Shown piece after piece: positions 33,901 to 43,448 of a stretch of 64,000 nt of DNA (position 1 is the stretch's first letter; each line of letters starts with the position of its first letter). The notes under the pieces were generated by a model. It did no database searches, had not been told where the DNA came from, and saw nothing but the letters and a program-made list of their open reading frames with translations. Where the stretch lies: NCBI GenBank assembly GCA_016718655.1, contig JADKCV010000011.1:11944-75943 (forward strand), read 5' to 3'. Both the position numbers and the translations under genes were made by a program. This stretch comes from Flavobacteriales bacterium (GTDB taxonomy: Bacteria; Bacteroidota; Bacteroidia; Flavobacteriales_F; PHOS-HE28).

Positions 33901-36594
33901 TTACGGTGCTGTAGTGGTACCCCTGAGCAGGGTGACGTGACCAAATCCTTCCTGTGGGGCGAAATAAAGGCCTGCGACGCGGTACTTGTACACGTAGACA
34001 CCGGTTGTCGCAGGGCCACTGCCATTCACGGAACCATCCCAAGGGGTGTTCAATGCCAATGAAGTGTACACCTGTTCTCCCCACCGGTCGAAGATAGCGA
34101 TCTCGTATTCCGTGATCTCGGCACTCACTGGAGCGAACAGATCATTGATCCCATCACCATCAGGTGTGAATGCATTCGGGAAGTGGAACTGCGCAGGTGG
34201 TTTGAGCAGTACGGAGTCCTTGCCCACGCAGCCATTAGGGGTGATGATCGACAAGGAGGCCCAATGGTCGTCGGTATCGAAGTAGCTGTGGTAAAGTTCG
34301 TCCCCACGGTACCGGGTGCCATCTCCCATGTCCCACAACCAGGTGCGTGCGTAGGGCAGCGTGGCCGCTTGAAGGTACCAATCATCCTGGCCCTTGTTCG
34401 TCACCACGATGCCCACACTCACATGCTCCACCGCGATATCCGTGGAACCTGTCAACTGCTCCCCGCATCGATCGGTCACCGAGACCGTATAGCGGGTATC
34501 CGCCATGGGTGCCTCCCACCGCACCGGATCGCTGTGGATGCTATCCATCCATGCAATGGTATAATAGCCCGACCCGCCGGTCACCACGGCTTGAACAAGC
34601 ATGCTGTCCCCGGCACACAGGAGCTTGTCCAGCGGCATCATCAGTTGGAAAGGAGCATAGACGGGCAACAGCATCCGGACACTGGCATCAGCCGTATTAC
34701 CGCATTGGTCGGCAACCTCGATGGTATAGGTCGCATCGAGGGGGACCGGCATCTCGATGGATGCTCCGGAACCGAGGATGTTCCCTTGTGGGTCACGCCA
34801 GGTCCTGTTGTACACGCCGTTGCCACCCGTGATGGACACGATGCCGACCGAAGCGGAATCCCCTGCACAGATCACTGTGGTATCACCTGTTGTCGTGATC
34901 ACGATCGGGTCCAAGGGCACCGTGCTGACCTGCACACTATCCTGTACTGAACTGCCGCATCCTTCCGAAACGGTGACCACATAGTACACAGGGGAACTGG
35001 ATGGCACGGTGAGCGTGGAACCATTCCCTACCGGCACACCGGCCAAGGTCCATGCGTAGTCATAGTCCCCGTCGCCGCCGGTCGCGTTGACGACAGCGAT
35101 CTCCTCGGTCGCGAGGCAATCCACTGCTATATCAGGGGAAACTTCGATCTCCAACGGTAGGTAGACCGGCAAGGTCAAGGTGATACTATCCTGGACAGGG
35201 ACCACCGCACAGATGTCGCTGACCGTGAAGTAATAGGTCGTGGTGACCTCGGGAGCCACCGAAATGGTCGGGGTGGTCTCGCCGGTGCTCCAAACGAACT
35301 CATACTCACCCATGCCACCAGTGACCGTGGGTGCCAATGAGTGGGTCTGGCCGCACACCCCATTGATGTCCGTGGTCACCACATCCAAGGGTGGAGGGCT
35401 GTCGATGGTGAAGGTGAACACGGTCTCCACCACGACCCCGGCGCACGCCACCAGTTGCTCCACATTGATGACCAAGGTCTCAGGGCCATCCGGATCGAAC
35501 GGCACATCCAAATTGAACACGAGCGACTCCACACCGGGGTCGAAGATCATCTGGTTGGGCAGGGCCGGCGCGTAATCCACGCCCTCCGTTGCCGTTCCTG
35601 CATAGAGATACGTGACCGTATCAGAGTTATTGAGGTCACCCAGGCGCGTAAAGACCAGTTCATATGGGCCACAGCCTTCCAATAGGATATCGCCGTTCAC
35701 CCCGAAGCCATTGGTCAGCGTGGGTTGCACCTGACCCGTGCTCGTGAAGCTGCCGGCCTCCAGGAACACTGCCGAATCGAACGCGGTGTCCCCACCATCG
35801 GCAATTGCCATCTTGATATGGTACTGCTGCCCGCACTCCACGATGGCGAAGGCCGTCAATACCACGGTCGATCCATCGAACTCGATCGTGGTACCCGTGT
35901 TGGAGACGAAGAATCCACTATTGGCTTGCCAATTGGGGTCAAGGTTCTCGCAATTCGTCCCATCATCCGGGGGGAATACGGTGGAACCCACGCTACCATT
36001 ATTCACTGTGTTGATCGATACCGGTATCTGTGTACCCGGCACCAACGCGATGTTGATCGCGCCATTGCTGTAGGGTCCGGCAATGGACGGTCCACTCAAG
36101 AAGAACCCGAAGGCGTCATTCACCGTCCCGCACACGTACTCATCATACTCCTCCGAGGAGAACACATAGCGGAACTTCAAACTATCCCCTGTGGGGACGA
36201 AATCGAACTCGAGAATGGCTGCATCGTTCGTCGAGACTCCGCTCAACAGTTCCAGGTCCGGATCCCCTGAACCGAAGTTGCCCCCGCCTTCGGTGGATCC
36301 ACCTTGGTCGTTCGGACCGAGCGCCACTTGGATATCGCCGGTAGCCATGATCACACCTGCGTCCAGGCCCACATTGCTGGCCGTGCCATCAAAGCTCCCG
36401 ATCTGCTCGCTCATGATGTTCCCCGGCCCGCCATTGAAGGTGATGTTCGTGGCGGTGACACCGCCGCCAAGCAGCACATTCTGCACCAACTGGGTCGGGA
36501 ACAACGTGTTATCCACCGCCAGTTGTGCCATGGCTGCGGACGAGACCGCTAAGGCGAGCACGGCGAGGATGGGGCGCTGATTCAAGTGGGCCAT
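33901..36594 (-). CDS. Choice-of-anchor L protein with T9SS type B C-terminal domain (larger paralogue)
   Basis: The protein has 897 residues. The ATG at 36594 opens the signal peptide (AVLALAVSSAAMAQ); the longer frame runs through the divergent promoter region and was rejected. Its choice-of-anchor L domain (about 25-290, FVFSSEEY-like YVFSSEEYDEYVC) is closely similar to that of the downstream gene. Four or more SprB/PKD-like repeats follow (GGMGEYEFVWSTGETTPTIS, GGDGDYDYAWTL, GGNGVYNRTW, GGSGYYTIAWMD). The type B sorting domain has PNAFTPDGDGINDLF and FDRWGEQVYTS. The two genes form a leftward operon and share an adhesin-like architecture. Confidence 0.88.
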   Translation of the reverse strand: MAHLNQRPILAVLALAVSSAAMAQLAVDNTLFPTQLVQNVLLGGGVTATNITFNGGPGNIMSEQIGSFDGTASNVGLDAGVIMATGDIQVALGPNDQGGSTEGGGNFGSGDPDLELLSGVSTNDAAILEFDFVPTGDSLKFRYVFSSEEYDEYVCGTVNDAFGFFLSGPSIAGPYSNGAINIALVPGTQIPVSINTVNNGSVGSTVFPPDDGTNCENLDPNWQANSGFFVSNTGTTIEFDGSTVVLTAFAIVECGQQYHIKMAIADGGDTAFDSAVFLEAGSFTSTGQVQPTLTNGFGVNGDILLEGCGPYELVFTRLGDLNNSDTVTYLYAGTATEGVDYAPALPNQMIFDPGVESLVFNLDVPFDPDGPETLVINVEQLVACAGVVVETVFTFTIDSPPPLDVVTTDINGVCGQTHSLAPTVTGGMGEYEFVWSTGETTPTISVAPEVTTTYYFTVSDICAVVPVQDSITLTLPVYLPLEIEVSPDIAVDCLATEEIAVVNATGGDGDYDYAWTLAGVPVGNGSTLTVPSSSPVYYVVTVSEGCGSSVQDSVQVSTVPLDPIVITTTGDTTVICAGDSASVGIVSITGGNGVYNRTWRDPQGNILGSGASIEMPVPLDATYTIEVADQCGNTADASVRMLLPVYAPFQLMMPLDKLLCAGDSMLVQAVVTGGSGYYTIAWMDSIHSDPVRWEAPMADTRYTVSVTDRCGEQLTGSTDIAVEHVSVGIVVTNKGQDDWYLQAATLPYARTWLWDMGDGTRYRGDELYHSYFDTDDHWASLSIITPNGCVGKDSVLLKPPAQFHFPNAFTPDGDGINDLFAPVSAEITEYEIAIFDRWGEQVYTSLALNTPWDGSVNGSGPATTGVYVYKYRVAGLYFAPQEGFGHVTLLRGTTTAP

Positions 36595-36725
36595 GGTCAA
36601 TGGAGCGATGAAACTAAGGGATCCGATCGGATTGAGGACCGAACGCAGGTCCAAAAGGTTGCCCGGATGCCAACAGAAATGGTCGGACCTTGTCCTCCTG
36701 AACGTTCCATACACGGGCCCGGGTC

Positions 36726-36733
36726 TATCTTTG
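36726..36733 (+). promoter_or_regulatory. -7 box for the M20 peptidase gene
   Basis: TATCTTTG matches TAnnTTTG exactly, 22 bases before the GTG start at 36756, in the 160-base gap between divergent genes. No -33 TTG is found at standard spacing. Confidence 0.5.
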
Positions 36734-36755
36734 GTGCCCTTAGAACGCAGCAACC

Positions 36756-38132
36756 GTGAACGCCACCGACGCCTACATCAAGACCCACGAGGACCGCTTC
36801 CTGAACGAATTATTGGACCTCCTCCGCATACCAAGTGTGAGTGCGGACCCCAAGTACAAGGCAGAGGTGGCACGATGTGCCGAAGCGGTGAAACAACGCA
36901 TGGTAGAGGCTGGCTTGGACAAGGTCGAGGTGTGCCCGACCGCGGGTCACCCCATCGTATATGGGGAGAAGATGATCGACCCTGCCTTACCGACAGTTCT
37001 CGTCTATGGCCACTATGACGTGCAACCTCCTGACCCTCTGGATCTTTGGCATAGCGGTCCGTTCGAACCGGTGATCAAGGAGGGCATGATCTACGCCCGA
37101 GGAAGTGCAGACGACAAAGGCCAGTTCTACATGCATGTGAAGGCCATCGAGGCCATGGTGAAGAGCGATGGATTGCCCTGCAATGTGAAGGTGATGATCG
37201 AGGGGGAGGAAGAGGTGGGTAGCGATAACCTCGGGCTTTTCGTAGCCGCCAACAAGGACCGCCTCAAAGCGGACGTGGTCCTCATCAGCGACACATCCAT
37301 GATAGCCAACGATGTGCCCAGCATCAATACCGGGCTTCGTGGCCTCAGTTATCTGGAGGTGGAGGTGACCGGCCCCAACCGTGACCTGCACAGTGGTGTC
37401 TATGGTGGAGCGGTGGCGAATCCGATCAATGCGCTCTGCGAGATGATCGCCAGCATGCACGATGCCGATCGTCGGATCACCATCCCCGGCTTCTACGATG
37501 CTGTGCAGGAACTGAACAAGGCTGAACGTGAGGCCCTGGCCGAAGCCCCGTTCAATGAAGCCGACTACATGAAGGACCTTGACATCGACGCGGTGCGCGG
37601 CGAAAAGGGCTACACGAGCGAGGAGCGGAGCAGTATCCGCCCAACCTTGGACGTCAACGGCATCTGGGGTGGCTACATCGGCGAGGGTGCAAAGACGGTA
37701 CTACCCTCCAAGGCCTACGCCAAGATCAGTATGCGATTGGTCCCTGACCAAAAGAGCGATGTGATCACCAAACTCTTCCAGGACCATTTCACGCGTATCG
37801 CACCTCCTGGTGTACGCGTGGTCGTCAAGCCCCACCATGGTGGCGAAGCCGCAGTGACACCGATCGACAGCCCGGCCTATCTGGCAGCAAGCAAGGCCAT
37901 GGAGGAGACGTTCGGCAAGAAGCCCATCCCCACCCGTGGTGGTGGCTCCATCCCTATCGTGGCCTTGTTCGAGAAGGAGTTGGGACTGAAGACCGTCCTG
38001 TTCGGGTTCGGATTGGATAGCGACAACATCCACAGTCCCAACGAGAAGTACGGCGTATTCAACTACTTCATCGGCATCCGCACCATTCCCCGGTTCTTCC
38101 GTCATTTCGCAGCCAGCGGCTTCAAGGCTTGA
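36756..38132 (+). CDS. M20-family dipeptidase/metallopeptidase
   Basis: The protein has 458 residues. Metal-binding and catalytic motifs of M20 are present: YGHYDVQPPD (His and Asp), GSADDKGQ, and EGEEEVGS with the catalytic Glu pair. The dimerisation domain lies in the middle (GPNRDLHSGVYGGAVANPINAL) and TRGGGSIPIV near the C-terminus. It probably cleaves dipeptides or acyl-amino acids in the cytoplasm. There is no signal peptide. The start is a GTG, the first possible start after the promoter box. Confidence 0.93.
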   Translation: MNATDAYIKTHEDRFLNELLDLLRIPSVSADPKYKAEVARCAEAVKQRMVEAGLDKVEVCPTAGHPIVYGEKMIDPALPTVLVYGHYDVQPPDPLDLWHSGPFEPVIKEGMIYARGSADDKGQFYMHVKAIEAMVKSDGLPCNVKVMIEGEEEVGSDNLGLFVAANKDRLKADVVLISDTSMIANDVPSINTGLRGLSYLEVEVTGPNRDLHSGVYGGAVANPINALCEMIASMHDADRRITIPGFYDAVQELNKAEREALAEAPFNEADYMKDLDIDAVRGEKGYTSEERSSIRPTLDVNGIWGGYIGEGAKTVLPSKAYAKISMRLVPDQKSDVITKLFQDHFTRIAPPGVRVVVKPHHGGEAAVTPIDSPAYLAASKAMEETFGKKPIPTRGGGSIPIVALFEKELGLKTVLFGFGLDSDNIHSPNEKYGVFNYFIGIRTIPRFFRHFAASGFKA

Positions 38133-38165
38133 TCGGTCCGGTACGGCCTTTGCCCCTGTCAACGA

Positions 38166-38663
38166 ATGCAACACCTTGGCGACACTTCCCGAGCGTATCG
38201 AACGGGGGCGTTCTTCCTCTTGAGCATCCTCATACCCTTTCTGTTCTCCAGCTGCTCGGCGTATGAGGAGGTGGAGTTGCGCGATATCAAGGAAGTGGAG
38301 GTGTTGAGGATGGATGGCAGGACCATAGCCTTGCGCGTGGACGTGCTGGTGAACAACCCCAACGGCTATCGGATCAGTGTGGAGGACCCCGATGTGGACC
38401 TCTATCTCAATGACACATATGTGGGCAAGGGACGCTTGGATTCCGCATTGACACTGAACAAGCGGTCCGAACAGATCTACCCCGTTCACCTGCACGCTGA
38501 CCTTGCTGGCGGACCATTGTTGATGATGATGATCGGTGGGGCGCTCAGCGGCGAAATGAAGTTGGGTGTCAAAGGCACCGTTCTTGCTCGCTCCGGTATG
38601 TTGCGCAAGCGCTTCCCATTCGAATTGGAGGAGCGGATCGACCTGCGCAGCTCACGACCCTGA
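38166..38663 (+). CDS. LEA14-like (type 2) lipoprotein
   Basis: The protein has 165 residues. A lipoprotein signal ends at LFSSC (Cys30 lipidated). The rest fits the LEA type 2/WHy beta-sandwich: VDVLVNNPNGYRISVEDPDVDLYLND is its hallmark pattern of NPN followed by alternating strands. It is envelope-located with an unknown role. It lies 33 bases after the M20 gene and its end overlaps the convergent gene by 12 bases. Confidence 0.82.
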   Translation: MQHLGDTSRAYRTGAFFLLSILIPFLFSSCSAYEEVELRDIKEVEVLRMDGRTIALRVDVLVNNPNGYRISVEDPDVDLYLNDTYVGKGRLDSALTLNKRSEQIYPVHLHADLAGGPLLMMMIGGALSGEMKLGVKGTVLARSGMLRKRFPFELEERIDLRSSRP

Positions 38664-39230
38664 TACGAAGGGTTGCTTCCGGACCACCACGGGAACACCC
38701 AACAGCCCAGCTGCCAGGCTGATATGCATACGGTTCCCGACTATGGGATAGCTGTCGCGATGCGACCATCGCGCCAGGTGGTGCTCCCGTAAGAAATCAT
38801 CGCGATAGGTATAGACCAGGAAGCCATTGACCTCCCTCACCTCCAGTACATCATGGTCCGTGACCACTTCGGGACCATGGCCCAGGTAGTTCAACCAGAG
38901 GAGCAACGACATCACGATGGGCCCCACAGCGAGCAGGTTGAAGAGGAACCACTCCAAGCGCTCCATGCCCAAGCGCAAGCCGGAACGAGCATACCCGAAC
39001 AAATTCCCCGCAAAGCACAGGATCAAGAAGATCCGGAACAACAGCCCGGGCGCGATCAGTGTCCAGGGTACGACGGTGACCATGCTGCCCAGTCCGACGA
39101 AGATCCCCAAGCCCATCAATGTGCTCGGCCATCGTTGGTCCTTTACGATGCCCTTCACGACAGGCTGTTGATGCACAGGCCGCGGACCTCTTCCTTGCGG
39201 CTCCAAGGAGGTGTTCCTTTGATGGACCAT
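38652..39230 (-). CDS. Membrane protein of unknown function
   Basis: The protein has 192 residues when begun at the ATG at 39230, which shares the four bases CATG with the start of the opposite gene. Three hydrophobic helices lie at about 38-58, 60-80 and 93-113. A soluble C-terminal part follows (VVTDHDVLEVREVNGFLVYTYRDDFLREHHL). No family was recognised. The N-terminal 20 residues look non-native, so a GTG further in (around residue 18, VVKGIVKDQRWP) could be the true start. Confidence 0.65.
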   Translation of the reverse strand: MVHQRNTSLEPQGRGPRPVHQQPVVKGIVKDQRWPSTLMGLGIFVGLGSMVTVVPWTLIAPGLLFRIFLILCFAGNLFGYARSGLRLGMERLEWFLFNLLAVGPIVMSLLLWLNYLGHGPEVVTDHDVLEVREVNGFLVYTYRDDFLREHHLARWSHRDSYPIVGNRMHISLAAGLLGVPVVVRKQPFVSGS

Positions 39231-41262
39231 GGCCGCGAAGGAACAGCACAACGAGCGTACCGCCAACCGCTTGATCACCGAGCGGAGCCCGTATTTGCTC
39301 CAACATGCCCACAACCCGGTGGATTGGTACCCTTGGGGCGAGGAAGCCTTCGAAGCGGCACGAGCAAGTAACAAACTGCTCCTCATTTCCATCGGCTACA
39401 GCAGCTGCCACTGGTGCCATGTGATGGAACGCGAGTGTTTCGAGGACGGATCCATCGCGGCCGTGATGAACGCGAACTTCATCTGTATCAAGGTGGACCG
39501 CGAAGAACGGCCGGACGTGGACCACGTCTATATGAGCGCGGTGCAACTGATGACAGGGCGCGGGGGGTGGCCATTGAACTGCTTCGCACTATCCGATGGT
39601 CGACCCATGCATGGCGGAACCTACTTCCCACGCGCCCAATGGGAACAGGTGCTCCTAGGATTGGCAAGGACCTATGAACAAGACCCCGACCGGGTCATCC
39701 AACATGCCGAACGTTTGCGGCTTGGTCTGGTGGCCAGCAACGTGGTGGAACCTGTCGAACTTGATTCCCCGCTCGATCGGAAGGCCGTCCATAACGCGGT
39801 CCGTAGCCTGGTGCCAAATTTCGACCGACGCCACGGGGGAATGGACCGTGCGCCCAAGTTCCCCTTACCCGTGGAACTACACATGCTGCTGGAACACGGT
39901 CTTTTGGCCAATGACCAGGAATTGGTGGAGCATGTACATCTGACCCTCGAGCGCATGGCCCTTGGCGGCATCTTCGACCAACTGGGGGGCGGGTTCGCAC
40001 GCTACAGTACCGACGTGATCTGGAAGGTGCCGCATTTCGAGAAAATGCTTTACGACAACGCTCAATTGGTGAGCGTATATGCGGCCGCACATCAGCACCG
40101 TCCCAATGAACTCTATGCCGACACGGTGCGCCTCACCCTATCTTTCATCGAGGACCGGTTGACCGCACCGGATGGACTGTGGTACAGCGCCCTGGATGCC
40201 GATACCGACGGTGTGGAAGGGCGCTTCTATGTATGGCAACGGGGCGAAATGGAAGACCTGCTCGGATCCGAGTTCGACCTTGCAGCGGCGTACTTCCAAG
40301 TGAACGAGCGCGGGCATTGGGAAAATGGTGACCACATCCTGCTCCGCGCCTCGGACGACCACACATTCGCTTTGTCGTTCGGTATTCCCAAAGCGGAATT
40401 GCGTGAACGCATCGCCGCGATCCGCGCCGTATTGATGAAGGCCCGGGACCAGCGCACGCCACCGGGGTTGGACGACAAGTGCCTGACCAGTTGGAACGCA
40501 CTGATGGTGAAGGCCTACTGCGATGCCCATTACGCGTTCGGCGAAGAGGCCTGGTCGCAACGGGCGGTGCGTGGCATGGAACAACTCTTGTCCTGCTGCA
40601 AGCGATCCGATGGTGGGCTCTGGCACAGCGTGAAGGATGGACAAGCCGGTATCAATGGCTACCTGGAGGACCATGCCTTCGTGATCGACGCACTGCTCGC
40701 CCTGTACCAGATCACCTTCAAGGAAAGCTGGATCCAGCAGGCACGGGCCTTGGCGGAGCATGCCATTCGTCACTATCACGATCCGGTCACCGGCCTGTTC
40801 CATTTCACCAGCGATCTTGACCCTCCCTTGATCACCCGACACCGTGAGATCGCGGATTCCGTCATGCCTTCCTCCAATTCCTCCTTCGCGCGGTCCTTGT
40901 TCCTGTTGGGTCGCCTATGCGCCGATGACCGGTACATTGCGTCGAGCGCACGTATGGAAAAAGCCATGCGATCACAGGTACTCGAACATCCCGCCGGACA
41001 TGCCAACTGGATCCGACTGATGCACCAGTTCGCGTACCCATTCCGTGAAGTGGTCATTACCGGTCCTGATGCCCTGCGCGTGCGTGCTGGCTTCCACACA
41101 CGATCGGTCCCCAACTGCCTCTTCGCAGGTGCAACACACGCATCGGACCTGCCTTTGATGCACGACCGCATAGGACCCGACACCCGGATCTTCGTATGCG
41201 TGGACCAAACCTGCCAATTGCCCGTGACCAGCACGGAAGAAGCCCTTCGTCTCCTGTCATGA
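39229..41262 (+). CDS. DUF255/YyaL-type thioredoxin-like and (alpha/alpha)6-barrel protein
   Basis: The protein has 677 residues. The N-terminal thioredoxin-like domain (about 14-175) has the family signature SPYLLQHAHNPVDWYPWGEE and a Cys pair in SSCHWCHVMERECFED. A glycosidase-like (alpha/alpha)6 toroid follows (GGGFARYSTDVIWKVPHFEKM split over that region, DDKCLTSWNALMVKAY). The family is widespread in bacteria and eukaryotes (spermatogenesis-associated 20); the biochemical role is unsettled. It is first of a short rightward operon whose next two genes start inside stop codons. Confidence 0.92.
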   Translation: MAAKEQHNERTANRLITERSPYLLQHAHNPVDWYPWGEEAFEAARASNKLLLISIGYSSCHWCHVMERECFEDGSIAAVMNANFICIKVDREERPDVDHVYMSAVQLMTGRGGWPLNCFALSDGRPMHGGTYFPRAQWEQVLLGLARTYEQDPDRVIQHAERLRLGLVASNVVEPVELDSPLDRKAVHNAVRSLVPNFDRRHGGMDRAPKFPLPVELHMLLEHGLLANDQELVEHVHLTLERMALGGIFDQLGGGFARYSTDVIWKVPHFEKMLYDNAQLVSVYAAAHQHRPNELYADTVRLTLSFIEDRLTAPDGLWYSALDADTDGVEGRFYVWQRGEMEDLLGSEFDLAAAYFQVNERGHWENGDHILLRASDDHTFALSFGIPKAELRERIAAIRAVLMKARDQRTPPGLDDKCLTSWNALMVKAYCDAHYAFGEEAWSQRAVRGMEQLLSCCKRSDGGLWHSVKDGQAGINGYLEDHAFVIDALLALYQITFKESWIQQARALAEHAIRHYHDPVTGLFHFTSDLDPPLITRHREIADSVMPSSNSSFARSLFLLGRLCADDRYIASSARMEKAMRSQVLEHPAGHANWIRLMHQFAYPFREVVITGPDALRVRAGFHTRSVPNCLFAGATHASDLPLMHDRIGPDTRIFVCVDQTCQLPVTSTEEALRLLS

Positions 41263-42158
41263 TCCGCTCCACATTCCTGTTCCTGCTCTTGGGCACCACG
41301 GCGACCCACGGTCAGATGGTGTTGATCGCTCCTGGTACCGAGGACCCTGGGGAACTGCGCTTCAATCCCACGTTCATCGCACGCAACCATATCGCGGCCA
41401 TGGTGGGTGAACGGCTCATCAAGCGCGATGATAGGCCCATGTCGCCACAGCGTGAGAAACACATGTACCGTTTCGACGGGGAGGGCCGCACGACCTATGC
41501 GAACCACTCTTATGGTCAGCCAGGAAGCGGGCGTGACACCACCTCGGTGGCCGTGACCTTCGATGCACAGGGCCGCGAATTGGAGCGGCTGAGGAACGAC
41601 CTCACTGGTCATTTCTCCCTGCGAATCCTGCGCGATACACAAGGCCGGCCAGTGCGTCAGACCTACGCCCGGGTGGCCAATCTGGGCACCGATCGCTACG
41701 CGCTCATCCCTGGTGAGGTCACCGCGATCAGCGACGAGCACTACCGGCATGAACATGTGAACGACAGCACCACCAGACAGGTCTTCATCAACGAACTTGG
41801 CCTCCCCTACCGCGAGCAACTCCGGATCCAGGACCACTTGGGGTACCTACATATCATCGAGGACCGGTACCTGATCAGCAACCGATCATCACGCATCACC
41901 TTTCGTTATGACGAACAAGGACGATTGTCCGAGCGCGTGGAACAACCGGATATCGCCCAGCCACGGATGTCACGCCGCACCTGGACCTATGATAGCGCCG
42001 GGAACGTGAGGTCCGGAACGCTGTGGCACGATGATGAACACGTGCAGCAGGACGAATACGTGTACGAGGATAGTACGCTACTCCTGCGGGGGCGCCTCAC
42101 CAAGGACATCAAAAGCGGCATCATTCATGTGGTGCGTTATACCACAGAGTTCCGTTGA
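41259..42158 (+). CDS. Secreted YD/RHS-like repeat protein
   Basis: The protein has 299 residues. A signal peptide covers 1-19 (LFLLLGTTATHGQ). Several loose repeats of the form FDAQGRELERL, YDEQGRLSERV, YDSAGNVRSGTLW and YVYEDSTLLLRGRL are seen, the hydrophobic-Asp-x-x-Gly pattern of YD repeats and MORN-like variants. It is probably periplasmic or outer-membrane associated. No function is known. The ATG overlaps the upstream TGA (ATGA), implying coupled translation. Confidence 0.75.
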   Translation: MIRSTFLFLLLGTTATHGQMVLIAPGTEDPGELRFNPTFIARNHIAAMVGERLIKRDDRPMSPQREKHMYRFDGEGRTTYANHSYGQPGSGRDTTSVAVTFDAQGRELERLRNDLTGHFSLRILRDTQGRPVRQTYARVANLGTDRYALIPGEVTAISDEHYRHEHVNDSTTRQVFINELGLPYREQLRIQDHLGYLHIIEDRYLISNRSSRITFRYDEQGRLSERVEQPDIAQPRMSRRTWTYDSAGNVRSGTLWHDDEHVQQDEYVYEDSTLLLRGRLTKDIKSGIIHVVRYTTEFR

Positions 42159-42658
42159 AGCGCACGACCCTCCTCCTGCTGTTATTGCCCTTTGCCCACT
42201 TGGTAGTGGCCGGGTCCGGGCTGGTGCGCTGGGCGTATGGTCCTTTCGGGACTGTTGGTGATGCTGCATTCGTGGTGGAGGATGGTCGTATCTACCAAGC
42301 CCTTGGCCCATTCGGGCAGCGTGGACCGTGCATCTACGTGTTCACTGAAGAGGAAGTGTTCCACAGTCAGGACGCTTTCGGGACCAAAGGGCAAGGCGCG
42401 TTCCGGGCTGACGGTGACAAGTTGTTCCGCTGTCAGGGCACCTTTTGTACGAAGGGAGCGTGTGCATTGATCCTGGAAGGGACGAAGGTCTACCGGGGTG
42501 AAGGGGCGTTCTGCACAAGGTCTGATGGAGCCTTCCTCATCGATGGCAACACCGTGTTCCTGGCTGAAGGCCCATTCGTCCATCGCACGGATGCCATCCT
42601 TCAGGTGGTCGGAGATGTGCCCATGATCGCCTTGTTGACGATCCTTGCAGGACTGTAG
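42155..42658 (+). CDS. Small exported protein made of an exact 22-residue repeat
   Basis: The protein has 167 residues. The TTG start at 42155 overlaps the preceding stop (TTGA) and opens a signal peptide (LLLLLLPFAHLVVAG, about 1-20). Phe recurs at residues 31, 53, 75, 97, 119 and 141, and Tyr/Phe at 47, 69, 91, 113 and 135, so the body is six units of precisely 22 residues with consensus G-x-F-x-x-[KR]-x-x-x-A and a later [VIL]-[YF]. Cysteines cluster in units 2 to 5. A hydrophobic C-terminal segment (about 156-167) may be a membrane anchor. No known family was recognised with confidence; a beta-solenoid or beta-flower-like fold is possible. Confidence 0.7.
   Translation: MKRTTLLLLLLPFAHLVVAGSGLVRWAYGPFGTVGDAAFVVEDGRIYQALGPFGQRGPCIYVFTEEEVFHSQDAFGTKGQGAFRADGDKLFRCQGTFCTKGACALILEGTKVYRGEGAFCTRSDGAFLIDGNTVFLAEGPFVHRTDAILQVVGDVPMIALLTILAGL
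42236..42604 (+). repeat. Six 66-base coding repeats (22 residues each)
   Basis: The units are conserved at the protein level with constant spacing: every Phe anchor is 66 bases from the next. Nucleotide conservation between units is only moderate, so the repeat is old rather than freshly duplicated. Confidence 0.7.
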
Positions 42659-42707
42659 GTTGATATCCCTTCAGGGGCCGCACGAAACGTGGACGCGACT
42701 GACCACG

Positions 42708-43397
42708 CTAACCAGCCCCGTGCTTCCGTGGCTGGGTCACGTTGGCCTCCTTGCCATAGTCAGGTATCAGATAGGCCAGATCATCGAACCGTGCGGAGCG
42801 GAACCGTTCTTCCGCTAGGGGCAACATATGGCGTGCGGACGGTACGACCCCAGGCAGATGGTCAACGTTCGTGGCTCCCGACCAAAGCTCCGATGCCTTG
42901 TCCGCTCCATCACCGAAGACCAGCCGAGTAACCTCCACCCCGGTAAAGGAGGTGTCCAACACCAACGGAGACACCGCACCGATCGGCCCACCTGTGCTCG
43001 TGAAGGCTTGCGTGAAGACCTCCATCCGTCGCGCATCGATCATGGGCCATGGTTCAGCAGTGAATGGACCATGCGTGTTGCGCGCTGCCTGCACCAGTGT
43101 TGCGAGGGTAGGGATACCGATGATCGGCCTGTCCAAGGCGTAGCACAGTCCTTTTGCGGCGCTGAGGCCGATCCGTAAGCCCGTGTAGCTGCCGGGTCCG
43201 ATACCAACAGCCACGGCATCGATATCCGAGAGCGCAAGGTCACCTTCCTGCATGACCTCGGCAATGAAGAGATTCACACGTTCCGCATGGCTGAGCTTCT
43301 CGCTCAAGAGATCACGCGTGGCAATACACACGCCATCACGGCCCACAGCCACTGAGCAGAGCTTCGTTGCGGTCTCCAATGCGAGGATCAAGGCCAT
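42708..43397 (-). CDS. tsaB: tRNA threonylcarbamoyladenosine biosynthesis protein TsaB
   Basis: The protein has 229 residues with an ASKHA fold. Family motifs are ILALETATKLCSVAVG at the N-terminus, HAERVN, and GIGPGSYTGLRIGLSAAKGL at about 68-87. TsaB scaffolds TsaD (with TsaE) in making t6A37 in ANN-decoding tRNAs. It lies 51 bases after the TolC-type gene and may be co-transcribed with it. Confidence 0.93.
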   Translation of the reverse strand: MALILALETATKLCSVAVGRDGVCIATRDLLSEKLSHAERVNLFIAEVMQEGDLALSDIDAVAVGIGPGSYTGLRIGLSAAKGLCYALDRPIIGIPTLATLVQAARNTHGPFTAEPWPMIDARRMEVFTQAFTSTGGPIGAVSPLVLDTSFTGVEVTRLVFGDGADKASELWSGATNVDHLPGVVPSARHMLPLAEERFRSARFDDLAYLIPDYGKEANVTQPRKHGAG

Positions 43398-43448
43398 GGG
43401 CCGCGAAGGAACCGCATTCGAAGGCTGCGTGCAAGTGTCGAGACCGAC

